The notes beneath the pieces were generated by a model, which searched no databases, was not told the DNA's origin, and worked only from the letters and a program-made list of their open reading frames with translations. A DNA stretch of 64,000 nucleotides. Source: Anaerohalosphaera lusitana (GTDB taxonomy: Bacteria; Planctomycetota; Phycisphaerae; Sedimentisphaerales; Anaerohalosphaeraceae). The stretch covers positions 3,960,593 through 4,024,592 of the forward strand of contig NZ_CP019791.1 in the NCBI RefSeq assembly GCF_002007645.1, in the 5' to 3' direction. A program made the position numbers and the translations under genes. This document shows positions 8,617 through 17,053 of this stretch, piece by piece; position 1 is the stretch's first letter; every line of letters starts with the position of its first letter.

Positions 8617-9789
8617 ATGTTTGGCAGAAAGATTAGACTGTTTACTCTGATGGGGTTCAAGGTTGGAATAGACCTGACGTGGTTTATTCTGGCTATACTT
8701 ATAACATGGTCCCTTGCTGAGGGTCTGTTCCCGTATCTGTACGAGGACCTGTCCACACGGGCATACTGGTGGATGGGGGTAGCAGGAGCGCTGGGACTGT
8801 TTGTTTCTATAGTGTTCCACGAATTCTGTCATTCGATCGTCGCCAGACGCTACGGACTGCCGATGAAAGGGATTACGCTGTTCATATTCGGCGGGGTGGC
8901 GGAAATGGATGAGGAGCCTCCGAGCCCGAAGGCGGAGTTTATGATGGCTATATTCGGGCCGATTTCCAGTATATTTCTGGGAGTGGTTCTGGTGGGAATT
9001 GCGTTTGTGGGTGAAAGCCTAAACTGGATACTGCCGGTGACCGGAGTGATCGAATATCTGGCGTGGCTGAATTTCATACTCGCTATATTCAATCTGATCC
9101 CGGCATTCCCGCTGGATGGCGGCCGGGTTCTGCGGTCGATACTTTGGCACTATAAGCATGATCTGCGCAAAGCGACCAAGACCGCGGCGAATTTCGGCTC
9201 CGCATTTGGCACGGTACTCATCATCCTCGGCGTTATAGTGTTTATCGGCGGGAATTTCATTGGCGGTATATGGTACTTTCTGATCGGAATGTTTATCAAG
9301 AACGCATCGCGGATGTCTTATCAGCATGTGCTCGTGAGAAAGACGCTGAGCGGGGAGCCGATAAGCAGGTTCATGAATACTGAGCCGGTCACTGTGCCCG
9401 CGGATGATACGGTACAGGATGTGATCGAGAAGTACTTTTATAAGTATCATTACAAGATGTTTCCCGTAATGAGAGGCGAAGATTTGGTCGGCTGTATTAC
9501 CAGCAGGAAGATCAAGGAGCTGAGCAGTAAGGATAGACAGACAAGCAAAGTGGGCGACCTTGCGATAAGCTGTTCCGAGGAGAATACCATCGGGCCGGAA
9601 ACGGATTCGATGGATGCACTGTCGCTGATGAACAAGACGGGCAACAGTCGGCTGCTTGTCGTTGAGGATGACAGGTTGAAAGGTATATTGACTTTGAAGG
9701 ATCTGCTGGAATTTCTCGCTTTGAAGGTCGACCTGGAAGAGGATGAAAACTTGAAGATCACGCCAGAATCGGCTGGGATAAAGAAGTAG
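8617..9789 (+). CDS. Site-2 protease family (M50) membrane metallopeptidase with CBS pair
   Basis: This is an intramembrane zinc protease of the S2P/SpoIVFB type. The HExxH motif is HEFCH (residues 68-72) within a membrane helix. The second metal site is PAFPLDGGRVL at about 163-173, where the Asp is the third ligand. Five to six hydrophobic helices cover residues 10-225. A C-terminal pair of CBS domains (about 245-365) probably senses adenine nucleotides, as in Rv2869c/SpoIVFB-like CBS proteases. ATG 8617 follows GGAAAGGATG. It is the last gene of the run, followed by a strong hairpin terminator. The substrate is unknown; anti-sigma factors are usual for the family. Confidence 0.88.
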   Translation: MFGRKIRLFTLMGFKVGIDLTWFILAILITWSLAEGLFPYLYEDLSTRAYWWMGVAGALGLFVSIVFHEFCHSIVARRYGLPMKGITLFIFGGVAEMDEEPPSPKAEFMMAIFGPISSIFLGVVLVGIAFVGESLNWILPVTGVIEYLAWLNFILAIFNLIPAFPLDGGRVLRSILWHYKHDLRKATKTAANFGSAFGTVLIILGVIVFIGGNFIGGIWYFLIGMFIKNASRMSYQHVLVRKTLSGEPISRFMNTEPVTVPADDTVQDVIEKYFYKYHYKMFPVMRGEDLVGCITSRKIKELSSKDRQTSKVGDLAISCSEENTIGPETDSMDALSLMNKTGNSRLLVVEDDRLKGILTLKDLLEFLALKVDLEEDENLKITPESAGIKK

Positions 9790-9809
9790 ACAAGTATTGA
9801 ATTTTAAAG

Positions 9810-9843
9810 GAGCCGACGGACGACGTGTCCGCCGGCTTTTTTT
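9810..9843 (+). terminator. Rho-independent terminator
   Basis: GCCGACGGAC pairs with GTCCGCCGGC around a short loop and is followed by seven Ts. It closes the copB-baeRF-protease run and lies directly against the end of the convergent gene at 9845. Confidence 0.85.
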
Positions 9844-9844
9844 A

Positions 9845-10687
9845 TCACTGCATATTTGCAGATTGATCGTCTTTCTGTTCGTCCAGTTCTTTTTGGGCCT
9901 GGACGGCTTTTTTTGACTTTGCTTCCTGCTGATCCTGTTCCTGTTTTTTACGGTTCTGTGTATTGACCGCTTCTTCATGGGCCGCATCACCACTGGGGCT
10001 GGATGGGCGGGTGTCGAGCTCCCTGAGGTTGTCTGATCGGCCGTACAGGATAAGCGTGTCACCCTCATATATCTCGGTGTCCGGGTAAGGCACACCGACA
10101 TACGTGCCGTCCGCTCTGAGGATACCAAGTATCGTTACACCTTCATTGCGCAGTCTGCAGTCCTTGAGCTGCTTGCCGACAAGCCAGTCATCGGATTTCA
10201 TCTTCAGCTCGTTCACGCTGTAATCGCCGCTTAGTCTGAGCAGGCTGGCGTAGTCGCGTGTGTCGAGGTCCGTCCATTTTGTGAGTAATTTCTGGATGGC
10301 AATTTCCAGGTACTTATCCATGAGCTTGCTGACGGCAAGGAGCCAGAGCACCGCTACGCCGCCGAGGATCCAGAAGAGAAGCAAAAGGCGACGGCCTTCT
10401 GCTTCCGGACCGGAGAACGACAGGATCAGCGAAATGATGATCGTGACGAAGCCTGCACTGCGAACGACCATCAGGAGCATTATAATCTGTCGGCGGACGG
10501 GGTGGTTGACGACTTGCTCTGCTTCACTGGTGGTGAACCCCGTGCCGGTGAAGGCTGAACGAGCCTGAAACCGGGCGGCCTGCTGGGAAAGGCCGGTCAT
10601 TGTGAGCGCAACCGTCGCGACCCGGGTTATCACGAGTGATAACCCAAGGGCCGTGAGGAACGCTATAACGCCTATAACTCCAAACAT
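9845..10687 (-). CDS. Membrane protein with TrkA-C (RCK_C) domain
   Basis: The N-terminal half (residues 1-120) has three hydrophobic helices around the conserved segment FTGTGFTTSEAEQVVNHPVR. A soluble TrkA-C type domain follows at about 150-225 (VGKQLKDCRLRNEGVTILGI, then EGDTLILYGR). The last 50 residues are a Lys/Gln/Glu-rich charged tail. TrkA-C domains bind small ligands and usually regulate ion channels or transporters. No transporter domain is present here, so this may be a regulatory membrane subunit. The gene follows the phosphoketolase-like gene by 10 bases and is the last of the operon. Function is unassigned beyond the domain. Confidence 0.75.
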   Translation of the reverse strand: MFGVIGVIAFLTALGLSLVITRVATVALTMTGLSQQAARFQARSAFTGTGFTTSEAEQVVNHPVRRQIIMLLMVVRSAGFVTIIISLILSFSGPEAEGRRLLLLFWILGGVAVLWLLAVSKLMDKYLEIAIQKLLTKWTDLDTRDYASLLRLSGDYSVNELKMKSDDWLVGKQLKDCRLRNEGVTILGILRADGTYVGVPYPDTEIYEGDTLILYGRSDNLRELDTRPSSPSGDAAHEEAVNTQNRKKQEQDQQEAKSKKAVQAQKELDEQKDDQSANMQ

Positions 10688-10697
10688 GCTTTAATGC

Positions 10698-13163
10698 TTA
10701 AACTGAGACATGTTCATGACTGATGTATCGCAGACACTCGGGATCGCCGTTGCCGAAGACAGCTTCGCGTTCTTCGTTTTCGAGAAACTCGTCGACATTT
10801 TTGCCTAGCAGATCAGCGACATTGACCAGCACGTGAGCCCAGGTACAGCGATTCGCAAACATCATGCCGAAGACGTCCAGTGTGCCGCCGCGATTCATAT
10901 AGCCCATGAATCGGGTTTGATCTGTACCGGTATCAAACGGACGAAGCACGCCTGCAACGGGCTCAGGCCTGCAATGACTGATGAACACTCTCTTGCTGAC
11001 CTCGGCCGGGAAGAGCTTGTCGCGGATGGCCTGTGATGTCATCGCTTGCTCTTCGAAACTGTCGCGCGGCTGGCGGAATTTGGCAGGTTCCATGATGTAG
11101 TTAATGTTGTGACCTATGCCGATCTTGTCCAGTCTTTCGGATGCCTGCAGGATCGCTTCGAGCTGATAGGAGCCGATAGCAGTGAGATTAACCTGCGGCT
11201 TTGCGTCCATTCTCAGGCACACGCCGCCCTGCTCGGCAAGGTCCGACGCAGTGTCATGCGCAAAGACATCAAGTACGGGCCGTTTGGGCGTAACCAGAGT
11301 CCAAATCTGGCCGGTGGTTTGATAGGCCCTCTGTATTGCAGCGACGGCAGAATTGGAATCAGCGGGGAAAAGCACACGCGAGACGTCGGCCATTTCGTTC
11401 ATGAGCGCTTCGCAGAATGTCGGATCCTGGTGCGAGACCTCATTCTTGCCGTTCTCCCAGGCGTGAGAGGTCGGGAAGATCGCAACGCTGAGCCATTTCG
11501 GCGGCCTGCCGACCTCGTTCTGGTGTCTGGCGAAGATCAGCTCCTGACGTACCGCGCCGAGCATCTTCACCGCGAAAGCTTCGTAGCTGGCGACGAGGTT
11601 AATCCCGCCGCGATTGGCAAGAGCGCTGCAAACTACGGCTTCTTCGTTCAGCGCGGTGACCACCTTTCCATCAATCGCCTCGGCTGCACCTGGTTCCGGG
11701 TCGGTCACACGGTGCTTGAGGAAATCCAGCGTCTTATCCATACGGTTGCTGCGCATTTCGTCCGGGTTGCCCACGCGGGGTCTGAGGTGCGGATTGTCCT
11801 TGACCAGTTCACAGAAATATGCGTCGACAGCACGCATCGGCGAAGACATCTTGCCCGGCTCGAGCTCGTGCCACTGAGCGGCGGGCAGAGAAGGCAGCTC
11901 GACTTCGCGTGTGATTATAGAATGATCCTTCTCCTGTACTCGGTCGCTCTTGCTGTGGTTGTTCAGCAGCTCAACGGCAGTGTTAAGTTCCTCCTCGGGC
12001 ACCCAAAGCTCTCTGACCGCAGAGTTGAAGTTTTGCTGTGCCTGCGGATCGCCTCTCATCTTCGAACCGAGGGGCAGGTTGTGAGCAGCGTTGGTGCCTG
12101 CATTGGGCAGGCCGAAACCTTTTGGCACATCAGCTATTGTGTAGGGCAGCGGAACAGGATATTTTTCGGTGCCTGCTTCGACTGCCTTTTTGTGACCGAT
12201 GAGGCGTTCTTCCATTTCCCAGATCGCCCATGCGTATGCAGCAGGATCACAGCCGTCGATGTCGATCGGCTCGAAACCGTAGAGTTCTAGGTGTTCGCGG
12301 AACCATTCCGTTCCGCCGGCCATCGTGACCGTCGTTCGCTGGTCGATGCGTCTGCCGTTGGATATCATTATCGGCGCGACCAGGCCGTTGTCTTCGCCGC
12401 GCCACCAGCGAGGAGCCCAGTCTCCGCCCTTCTGCTCTTCGAATGCTCCATCGCTGAGAAAGGTTACCAGACGATCACCTGGCTGAGTCATGTGAGGATA
12501 GTAAAGTTCTGCAAACCCGAGGTAACCGCCTTCGATCATGCCGCCGGCCGTATTTGCGTTGACATGGCTGCCGACCGGTGATTCCGGGTATCCGTCGGGC
12601 CTGACTTTCTGCAGGTAGAAATCGCGAACAAAACGCGAAAGCCCCTGATCGGTAAAGTTGTACCGCTCAAGGTAGGGCTCGGTCAGGTTGCCCACGATCA
12701 GGTTGCAGGAGTCAATTGCAGAAACACAGTGCCCCTGCCCCATGAGCCAGGATCTTGTGATTCCGGTCAGGCTGTTTACCGCGAGATAGCCGGCGTATGC
12801 TATGGCCATGTTCAAGGATCCGCCGGTATGGCCTTCAGGCTCTTCCTTGAAGTCTTCCTCGGTCAGGTCCCTGCCTTCCAGGTAGACGTTGCGTGCGTAG
12901 GTCATATGCGCCACCAGCCACATGGCAGTACTCGCGACCCTGTCGGCAGCGTGTAAATAGTTGTATACATCTTCGGGTTTGTCGACCAGGCCCTTCATTG
13001 CGAGCTGATCCGCCATCTTGTGTACACGGGTCTGGGTTATATCCTCGTGCCTGATCACGCCGTAACCGGCCGCCCATTTTGCAAATGCCTTGCTGCTCTG
13101 GCGGCATAGACGGGCGCGGTCCTTGATGCGCTGCATTTTATCTAACTTTTTGTCCATGATCAT
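10698..13163 (-). CDS. Divergent phosphoketolase-family thiamine-diphosphate enzyme
   Basis: This 821-residue protein has the overall plan of xylulose-5-P/fructose-6-P phosphoketolases: an N-terminal TPP-binding region, a middle pyrimidine-binding region and a C-terminal domain. Motifs are shifted from the canonical forms: GHTGG (111-115) stands where Xfp has GHWGTTPG, GQGHC (142-146) where it has GPGHGG, and LSDGAFEEQ where it has GDGEAETG. Some related genomes label such proteins xylulose 5-phosphate 3-epimerase. The reaction is therefore uncertain: acetyl-phosphate formation or another TPP chemistry on pentose phosphates. A transaldolase-like gene lies 29 bases upstream, supporting a sugar-phosphate role. 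Start ATG 13163 has AGGAAAGG upstream. Confidence 0.75.
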   Translation of the reverse strand: MIMDKKLDKMQRIKDRARLCRQSSKAFAKWAAGYGVIRHEDITQTRVHKMADQLAMKGLVDKPEDVYNYLHAADRVASTAMWLVAHMTYARNVYLEGRDLTEEDFKEEPEGHTGGSLNMAIAYAGYLAVNSLTGITRSWLMGQGHCVSAIDSCNLIVGNLTEPYLERYNFTDQGLSRFVRDFYLQKVRPDGYPESPVGSHVNANTAGGMIEGGYLGFAELYYPHMTQPGDRLVTFLSDGAFEEQKGGDWAPRWWRGEDNGLVAPIMISNGRRIDQRTTVTMAGGTEWFREHLELYGFEPIDIDGCDPAAYAWAIWEMEERLIGHKKAVEAGTEKYPVPLPYTIADVPKGFGLPNAGTNAAHNLPLGSKMRGDPQAQQNFNSAVRELWVPEEELNTAVELLNNHSKSDRVQEKDHSIITREVELPSLPAAQWHELEPGKMSSPMRAVDAYFCELVKDNPHLRPRVGNPDEMRSNRMDKTLDFLKHRVTDPEPGAAEAIDGKVVTALNEEAVVCSALANRGGINLVASYEAFAVKMLGAVRQELIFARHQNEVGRPPKWLSVAIFPTSHAWENGKNEVSHQDPTFCEALMNEMADVSRVLFPADSNSAVAAIQRAYQTTGQIWTLVTPKRPVLDVFAHDTASDLAEQGGVCLRMDAKPQVNLTAIGSYQLEAILQASERLDKIGIGHNINYIMEPAKFRQPRDSFEEQAMTSQAIRDKLFPAEVSKRVFISHCRPEPVAGVLRPFDTGTDQTRFMGYMNRGGTLDVFGMMFANRCTWAHVLVNVADLLGKNVDEFLENEEREAVFGNGDPECLRYISHEHVSV

Positions 13164-13192
13164 ATCGTAAACCTTTCCTGTTGGTTGTTATT

Positions 13193-14476
13193 TTATTTAT
13201 GCTCATCAATAATTTTGAAAACGTGCTCGTCCATTTCGTCCTGGTCGGCCTTGAAGCTGGACAGGCCCGCCAGATTCATCAAGCTGTCCAACCCAATACT
13301 GCCGCTGGTAAGAGCTTCCTGCCAGTTGCCAAGTTTCGGAATTTTGCCCTCTTCGTAACTCGTCTGCTTTTGACTCTCATCCCATTCGACGAAGACGTCG
13401 CCACAGCCGTGCTCACTGAAGAAACCGACCAGGTCCTCGGGTGTAAAACTGTCGACGTTTTCGTTGTCCAGATCATCCATACACGCTACGATCTTTTCGT
13501 CGACTCTCCAAAGTGTATCGAAGCCTAGCTTTTCCTGGTCCGCGTCGGCCTTGATACCCGGGGCATACTCATGGGCTCTTCTGTCCTGTATCTCATCGAT
13601 ACCGATTTCCATTTCGGCAAACTGCTTAGCTGCTTTGGGCGGCATCGTTATCACGTCAACACCAGCAAGGTCCACGATCTGCTGTCCACTGCGAACGCTT
13701 GCGGCTATCTGCTGGCTCACCGTCTTGCCGTGCTGCCTTAGTCGGGCGACTGCGGCCTGGGATGCAAGCGTGGCCTTTTCGCCCACGTACTCGCCTGTAC
13801 CGAGTCCGTTCTTTTCAGTAAAGCTGTTGAGCCTGCCGAGAAAGACATTGAGATATGCCGGGTTAGCAAGCCTTGCGGTGACATAATTCTGCCTTGCGGA
13901 AAAACCGAGCGTGAGATTGATCGGAACATTTTCTTTGGACAATCTGCGGCTGGCCAGAACGCCTGCCGGGGTAAACGGGATCTTGACATAAACCCGCTCA
14001 GGGCAGATCGCATAGTAGCGGCGAGCGTATCCGAGAGAACCTTCAAGATCGTATGCAAGGTCGGTATGCTCTTCGAGAGATACGAAGGCATCGAACTTTT
14101 CTATCAGCTTCAAGCCGTGGATCGCATTGAGGATAAAAGCGAGTTCGAGCTTGAACTCCTGTTCACCTTCACAGCCTTCCTGCTTGAGCAGCTTAAAGGC
14201 CTCCGGAATGAGATCGTCATACACACCCGACTGGATCTCGCGATTGAGCAGAGTATTATTCACTGTCAGTGCTGAGAATTCCCGCGTCCAGTTTTCCAGG
14301 GTCGCTTCTATGTTCCCCGTATCGAGCCAGAGAGCGGTCCCTATTTCCCGCAGTCTGTTCCATTTTGGGTCCGGCCTGAACTGCGATGACAACCTGTCGA
14401 AATTTGGTGAAAAGTCTCGTAGAACGAATGCCTGAATAGTTTTGATGAAATCCGTCTTATGTTTTGTTATAGACAT
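13193..14476 (-). CDS. Transaldolase-family protein, long form
   Basis: Transaldolases move a three-carbon dihydroxyacetone unit between sugar phosphates through a lysine Schiff base. The family features seen are LWLDTGNIEATL near residue 50, TVNNTLLNREI in the position of the usual TxNPxL, VYVKIPFTPAG with the probable catalytic Lys at about 165, and INLTLGFSARQ. The protein has 427 residues, much longer than TalB (about 317); the extra C-terminal part carries no motif I know. The start was placed at ATG 14476, seven bases after an ideal AAGGAGG; the longer frame would overlap the upstream gene. It probably works with the adjacent phosphoketolase-like enzyme. Confidence 0.8.
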   Translation of the reverse strand: MSITKHKTDFIKTIQAFVLRDFSPNFDRLSSQFRPDPKWNRLREIGTALWLDTGNIEATLENWTREFSALTVNNTLLNREIQSGVYDDLIPEAFKLLKQEGCEGEQEFKLELAFILNAIHGLKLIEKFDAFVSLEEHTDLAYDLEGSLGYARRYYAICPERVYVKIPFTPAGVLASRRLSKENVPINLTLGFSARQNYVTARLANPAYLNVFLGRLNSFTEKNGLGTGEYVGEKATLASQAAVARLRQHGKTVSQQIAASVRSGQQIVDLAGVDVITMPPKAAKQFAEMEIGIDEIQDRRAHEYAPGIKADADQEKLGFDTLWRVDEKIVACMDDLDNENVDSFTPEDLVGFFSEHGCGDVFVEWDESQKQTSYEEGKIPKLGNWQEALTSGSIGLDSLMNLAGLSSFKADQDEMDEHVFKIIDEHK

Positions 14477-14502
14477 GCTAGCCTCCTTTTTTCTAATCAG
14501 TC

Positions 14503-15285
14503 TCATTCAGATTGACATTTGGGACAGAAGTATGTGCTTCTGTTGTTTACTTTTATCATTTTTATTTTCCCATCACATCGCGGGCACTTTTTACCTGCTC
14601 TTCGATGGGGCAGCAGATAGGTATTCGGCATTTTAGATGGGTCCGCATCGGCCTCTATCGAACGATTCAGCACCTTGATCATGTTCTTATAAAGTTTGCT
14701 GCAAGCCTTGTCATCCAGGTCGGATGTTTTGAGCTTTGGATGCATTTTGCTGTTGAAGAGTATTTCGTCGGAATAGATGTTGCCGATACCCGCTATGGTC
14801 TGCTGGTTCATCAGAAAAGACTTCAGACCAGCAGTTTTGCTGTTGAGCAGTTCGCAGAATTGCTTTTCGCTGATGTCCAGTGCGTCCGGGCCCAGAGATT
14901 CTTTTTCAATGAAGGTGTCGCTGCTCTCTGTAAGTCCGACCTTACCAAGCATTCGTCTGCAAACGTAATCCAGTTCATGTCCGTTCTCGAAATTGAACTG
15001 GACGCGAGTATACTTCACCGGGCCGTTATCAGATTGCTCGTAGCTGAGCTGGCCGGTCATGCCGAAATGGAAGTAGAGAGTGGCAGAGCCGCTTTTGACG
15101 AACAGGTTCTTGCCATGTCGCCTGGTATTTTCAAATTCGTTGCCCTTGACAGCTTTTGAAAGCTTTGACTGACTGACACCTTCAAGAATGCGTTTGTCAT
15201 GAACTTTTACGCCGGTCATTTTATGATGCAGAGACGTCGAGTCAAGGTAACGTTTGAATGTTTCTACATCGGGCAGTTCGGGCAT
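14503..15285 (-). CDS. mutM: Fpg/Nei-family DNA glycosylase
   Basis: This is a base-excision repair enzyme that removes oxidised bases and nicks the abasic site. The N-terminus MPELPDVETF supplies the catalytic Pro (after Met removal) and Glu. A helix-two-turn-helix segment lies at about residues 160-205, with GIGNIYSDEILF typical of the family. A C-terminal zinc finger has CPRC and CPKC pairs at about 238-258. The 260-residue length is normal. Fpg proteins usually have PELPEVE; the Asp here is an accepted variant. It lies 30 bases downstream of polX, forming a repair pair. Whether it prefers 8-oxoG (Fpg) or pyrimidine lesions (Nei) is not clear from sequence. Confidence 0.85.
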   Translation of the reverse strand: MPELPDVETFKRYLDSTSLHHKMTGVKVHDKRILEGVSQSKLSKAVKGNEFENTRRHGKNLFVKSGSATLYFHFGMTGQLSYEQSDNGPVKYTRVQFNFENGHELDYVCRRMLGKVGLTESSDTFIEKESLGPDALDISEKQFCELLNSKTAGLKSFLMNQQTIAGIGNIYSDEILFNSKMHPKLKTSDLDDKACSKLYKNMIKVLNRSIEADADPSKMPNTYLLPHRRAGKKCPRCDGKIKMIKVNNRSTYFCPKCQSE

Positions 15286-15315
15286 TTGAGCACCTCATTG
15301 TTTCGGATATGCAGA

Positions 15316-17040
15316 TCATTTCTTTTTCAGCATTGAATGGAGCTGTTTGAGTGTATGGGTGTTTAGTACGTCTTTCTTCTCGAGCCAGCCCCGGCGTGCC
15401 TGGCTTACACCGAACCTGATATAGTCCAGATGATTGACCTGATGGGAATCGGTCGATATCACAACCTTGACGCCCATGTCTTTGGCCATTTTGCAGTTTA
15501 TGTCCGTCAGATCCAGGCGGTCGGGATGGCTGTTAACTTCAAGGAAACAGCCGTTATCTTTTGCAGCCTTGACGATCTTCTCCATATCGAGCTGCAGGGG
15601 TTCTCGTTCATTGATGAGTCTTCCGGAGGGGTGACCCAGAATATTGAAATGTTTGTTCTTCATAGCCTTGATCACCCGCTCGGTCTGTTCTGAGCGAGAA
15701 AGATCGAAATAAGAATGGATCGAACAAACTACGATGTCCAGCTTTTCAAGCGTTTCATCCGGCAGATCCAGCGAACCGTCTTTGAGAATGTCGACCTCGG
15801 TCCCTTTTAGAATTGTGAAGTCTTTGAGCTTCTTGTTGAGCTTGTCAATCTCTGCTATTTGCCGTTCGACGTCTTCAGGCTTTAAACCGTGGGCGACTGT
15901 CACTCTCTTGGAATGATCCGTCATGGCCATATAATCGTATCCCAGATCCTTTGCAGCCTTGGCCATTTCTTCGATCGTGTTGTGACCGTCGGTGTATTTG
16001 GAATGGCAATGCAGGTCGCCCCTGATATCATCCTGCTGAAGGATATCAGGCAGTTTATCTTTCTGAGCCGCTTCGATCTCACCCCGGTCCTCCCGCAGTT
16101 CGGGCGGCACATATGCCATCCCCAGCCTATCATATATTTCTTCCTCGGTCTTGCCGGCCAGACGATCGTCACCCTTGAATATGCCGTATTCGTTGACCTT
16201 CCACTTTTTCCGGATGGCTATCTTACGAAGTGCAATATTGTGTTCTTTGGAGCCTGTGAAATACACCATCGCAGCACCGAAGCTGACCTGAGGCATGACC
16301 CTAAGATCCACCTGTATACCGGATCGCAACAGCACGGATGACTTTGTCTCGCCCTCCGCGACCACCTTCTCCACATCCTCATAGTCAGAGAAATACTTCA
16401 TGACATCAGTGCCTTTTTTACAGGTGGCCAGGATGTCTATATCTCTTACTGTCTCCTTGCGTCTTCGATAGCTGCCGGCAACGTCAAGCGATTTAATGTC
16501 GTCATTTTTCCGCAGATATTCCAGCAGTGGTTCTGCAATGCGGTCCGCTTTGTCGAGCCGTATTCTTCCACGCTTCTGCTGTTTTACCCTCTGAATGCCC
16601 TCCAGTATCGACTCCTCAGTTTTCTTACCGAAACCCTCGAGGTCGCGGATCTTTCCGTCTTTAGCCGCCTTTTCGAGATCGTCCAGACTTTCAACGCCCA
16701 GCTCCTTATACATAGTCGCCACACGTTTGGGACCTAGCCCCCCAACATCCAGCAATCGGCTCAGGTCCTCCGGCACCTCCTTTTTGAGGTCCTCCAGCAT
16801 AGGCAGTGAGCCCGTGCCCAGTATCTGCTCGATCTTGCCTGCCAGATCTTTGCCTATGCCGGGCAGATCCGACAGATCTTTGCCGGACGAAATATACCCG
16901 CCTACGTCCTCGCTCAAGCTGCTGACGGTTCTGGCGGCGTTGCGGTAAGCTCTGACACGAAATGTGTTTGCCCCCTGTATCTCAAGAAGGTCCGCCAGTT
17001 CGGTCAGCACATCTGCTATATCATCATTGTTGATAGGCAC
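15316..17040 (-). CDS. polX: DNA polymerase/3'-5' exonuclease PolX
   Basis: This is a family X polymerase for gap filling in base-excision repair, fused to a PHP nuclease. Domain order: helix-hairpin-helix repeats at residues 1-150 (DLPGIGKDLAGKIEQIL, LLDVGGLGPKRVATMY), the nucleotidyltransferase core with AGSYRRRKETVRDIDIL at about 193-210, and a PHP domain from about residue 340 with DLHCHSKYTDG and MTDHSKRV, whose His and Asp residues bind metals. The 574-residue length is standard. Start is GTG at 17040. It lies 13 bases after the flavoprotein gene and just before the DNA glycosylase, consistent with joint expression. Confidence 0.93.
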   Translation of the reverse strand: MPINNDDIADVLTELADLLEIQGANTFRVRAYRNAARTVSSLSEDVGGYISSGKDLSDLPGIGKDLAGKIEQILGTGSLPMLEDLKKEVPEDLSRLLDVGGLGPKRVATMYKELGVESLDDLEKAAKDGKIRDLEGFGKKTEESILEGIQRVKQQKRGRIRLDKADRIAEPLLEYLRKNDDIKSLDVAGSYRRRKETVRDIDILATCKKGTDVMKYFSDYEDVEKVVAEGETKSSVLLRSGIQVDLRVMPQVSFGAAMVYFTGSKEHNIALRKIAIRKKWKVNEYGIFKGDDRLAGKTEEEIYDRLGMAYVPPELREDRGEIEAAQKDKLPDILQQDDIRGDLHCHSKYTDGHNTIEEMAKAAKDLGYDYMAMTDHSKRVTVAHGLKPEDVERQIAEIDKLNKKLKDFTILKGTEVDILKDGSLDLPDETLEKLDIVVCSIHSYFDLSRSEQTERVIKAMKNKHFNILGHPSGRLINEREPLQLDMEKIVKAAKDNGCFLEVNSHPDRLDLTDINCKMAKDMGVKVVISTDSHQVNHLDYIRFGVSQARRGWLEKKDVLNTHTLKQLHSMLKKK

Positions 17041-17053
17041 TGTGTGTACGCCT

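Noticed and set aside
9019-10128. 369-codon antisense frame across the M50 protease and TrkA-C genes
   Set aside because: It spans the terminator between two convergent genes and has low-complexity Arg/Ser-rich composition.
11046-12290. Long open frame (414 codons) antisense to the phosphoketolase-like gene
   Set aside because: It is fully inside a well-supported gene, lacks domain resemblance and a ribosome site, and arises from high-GC antisense bias.
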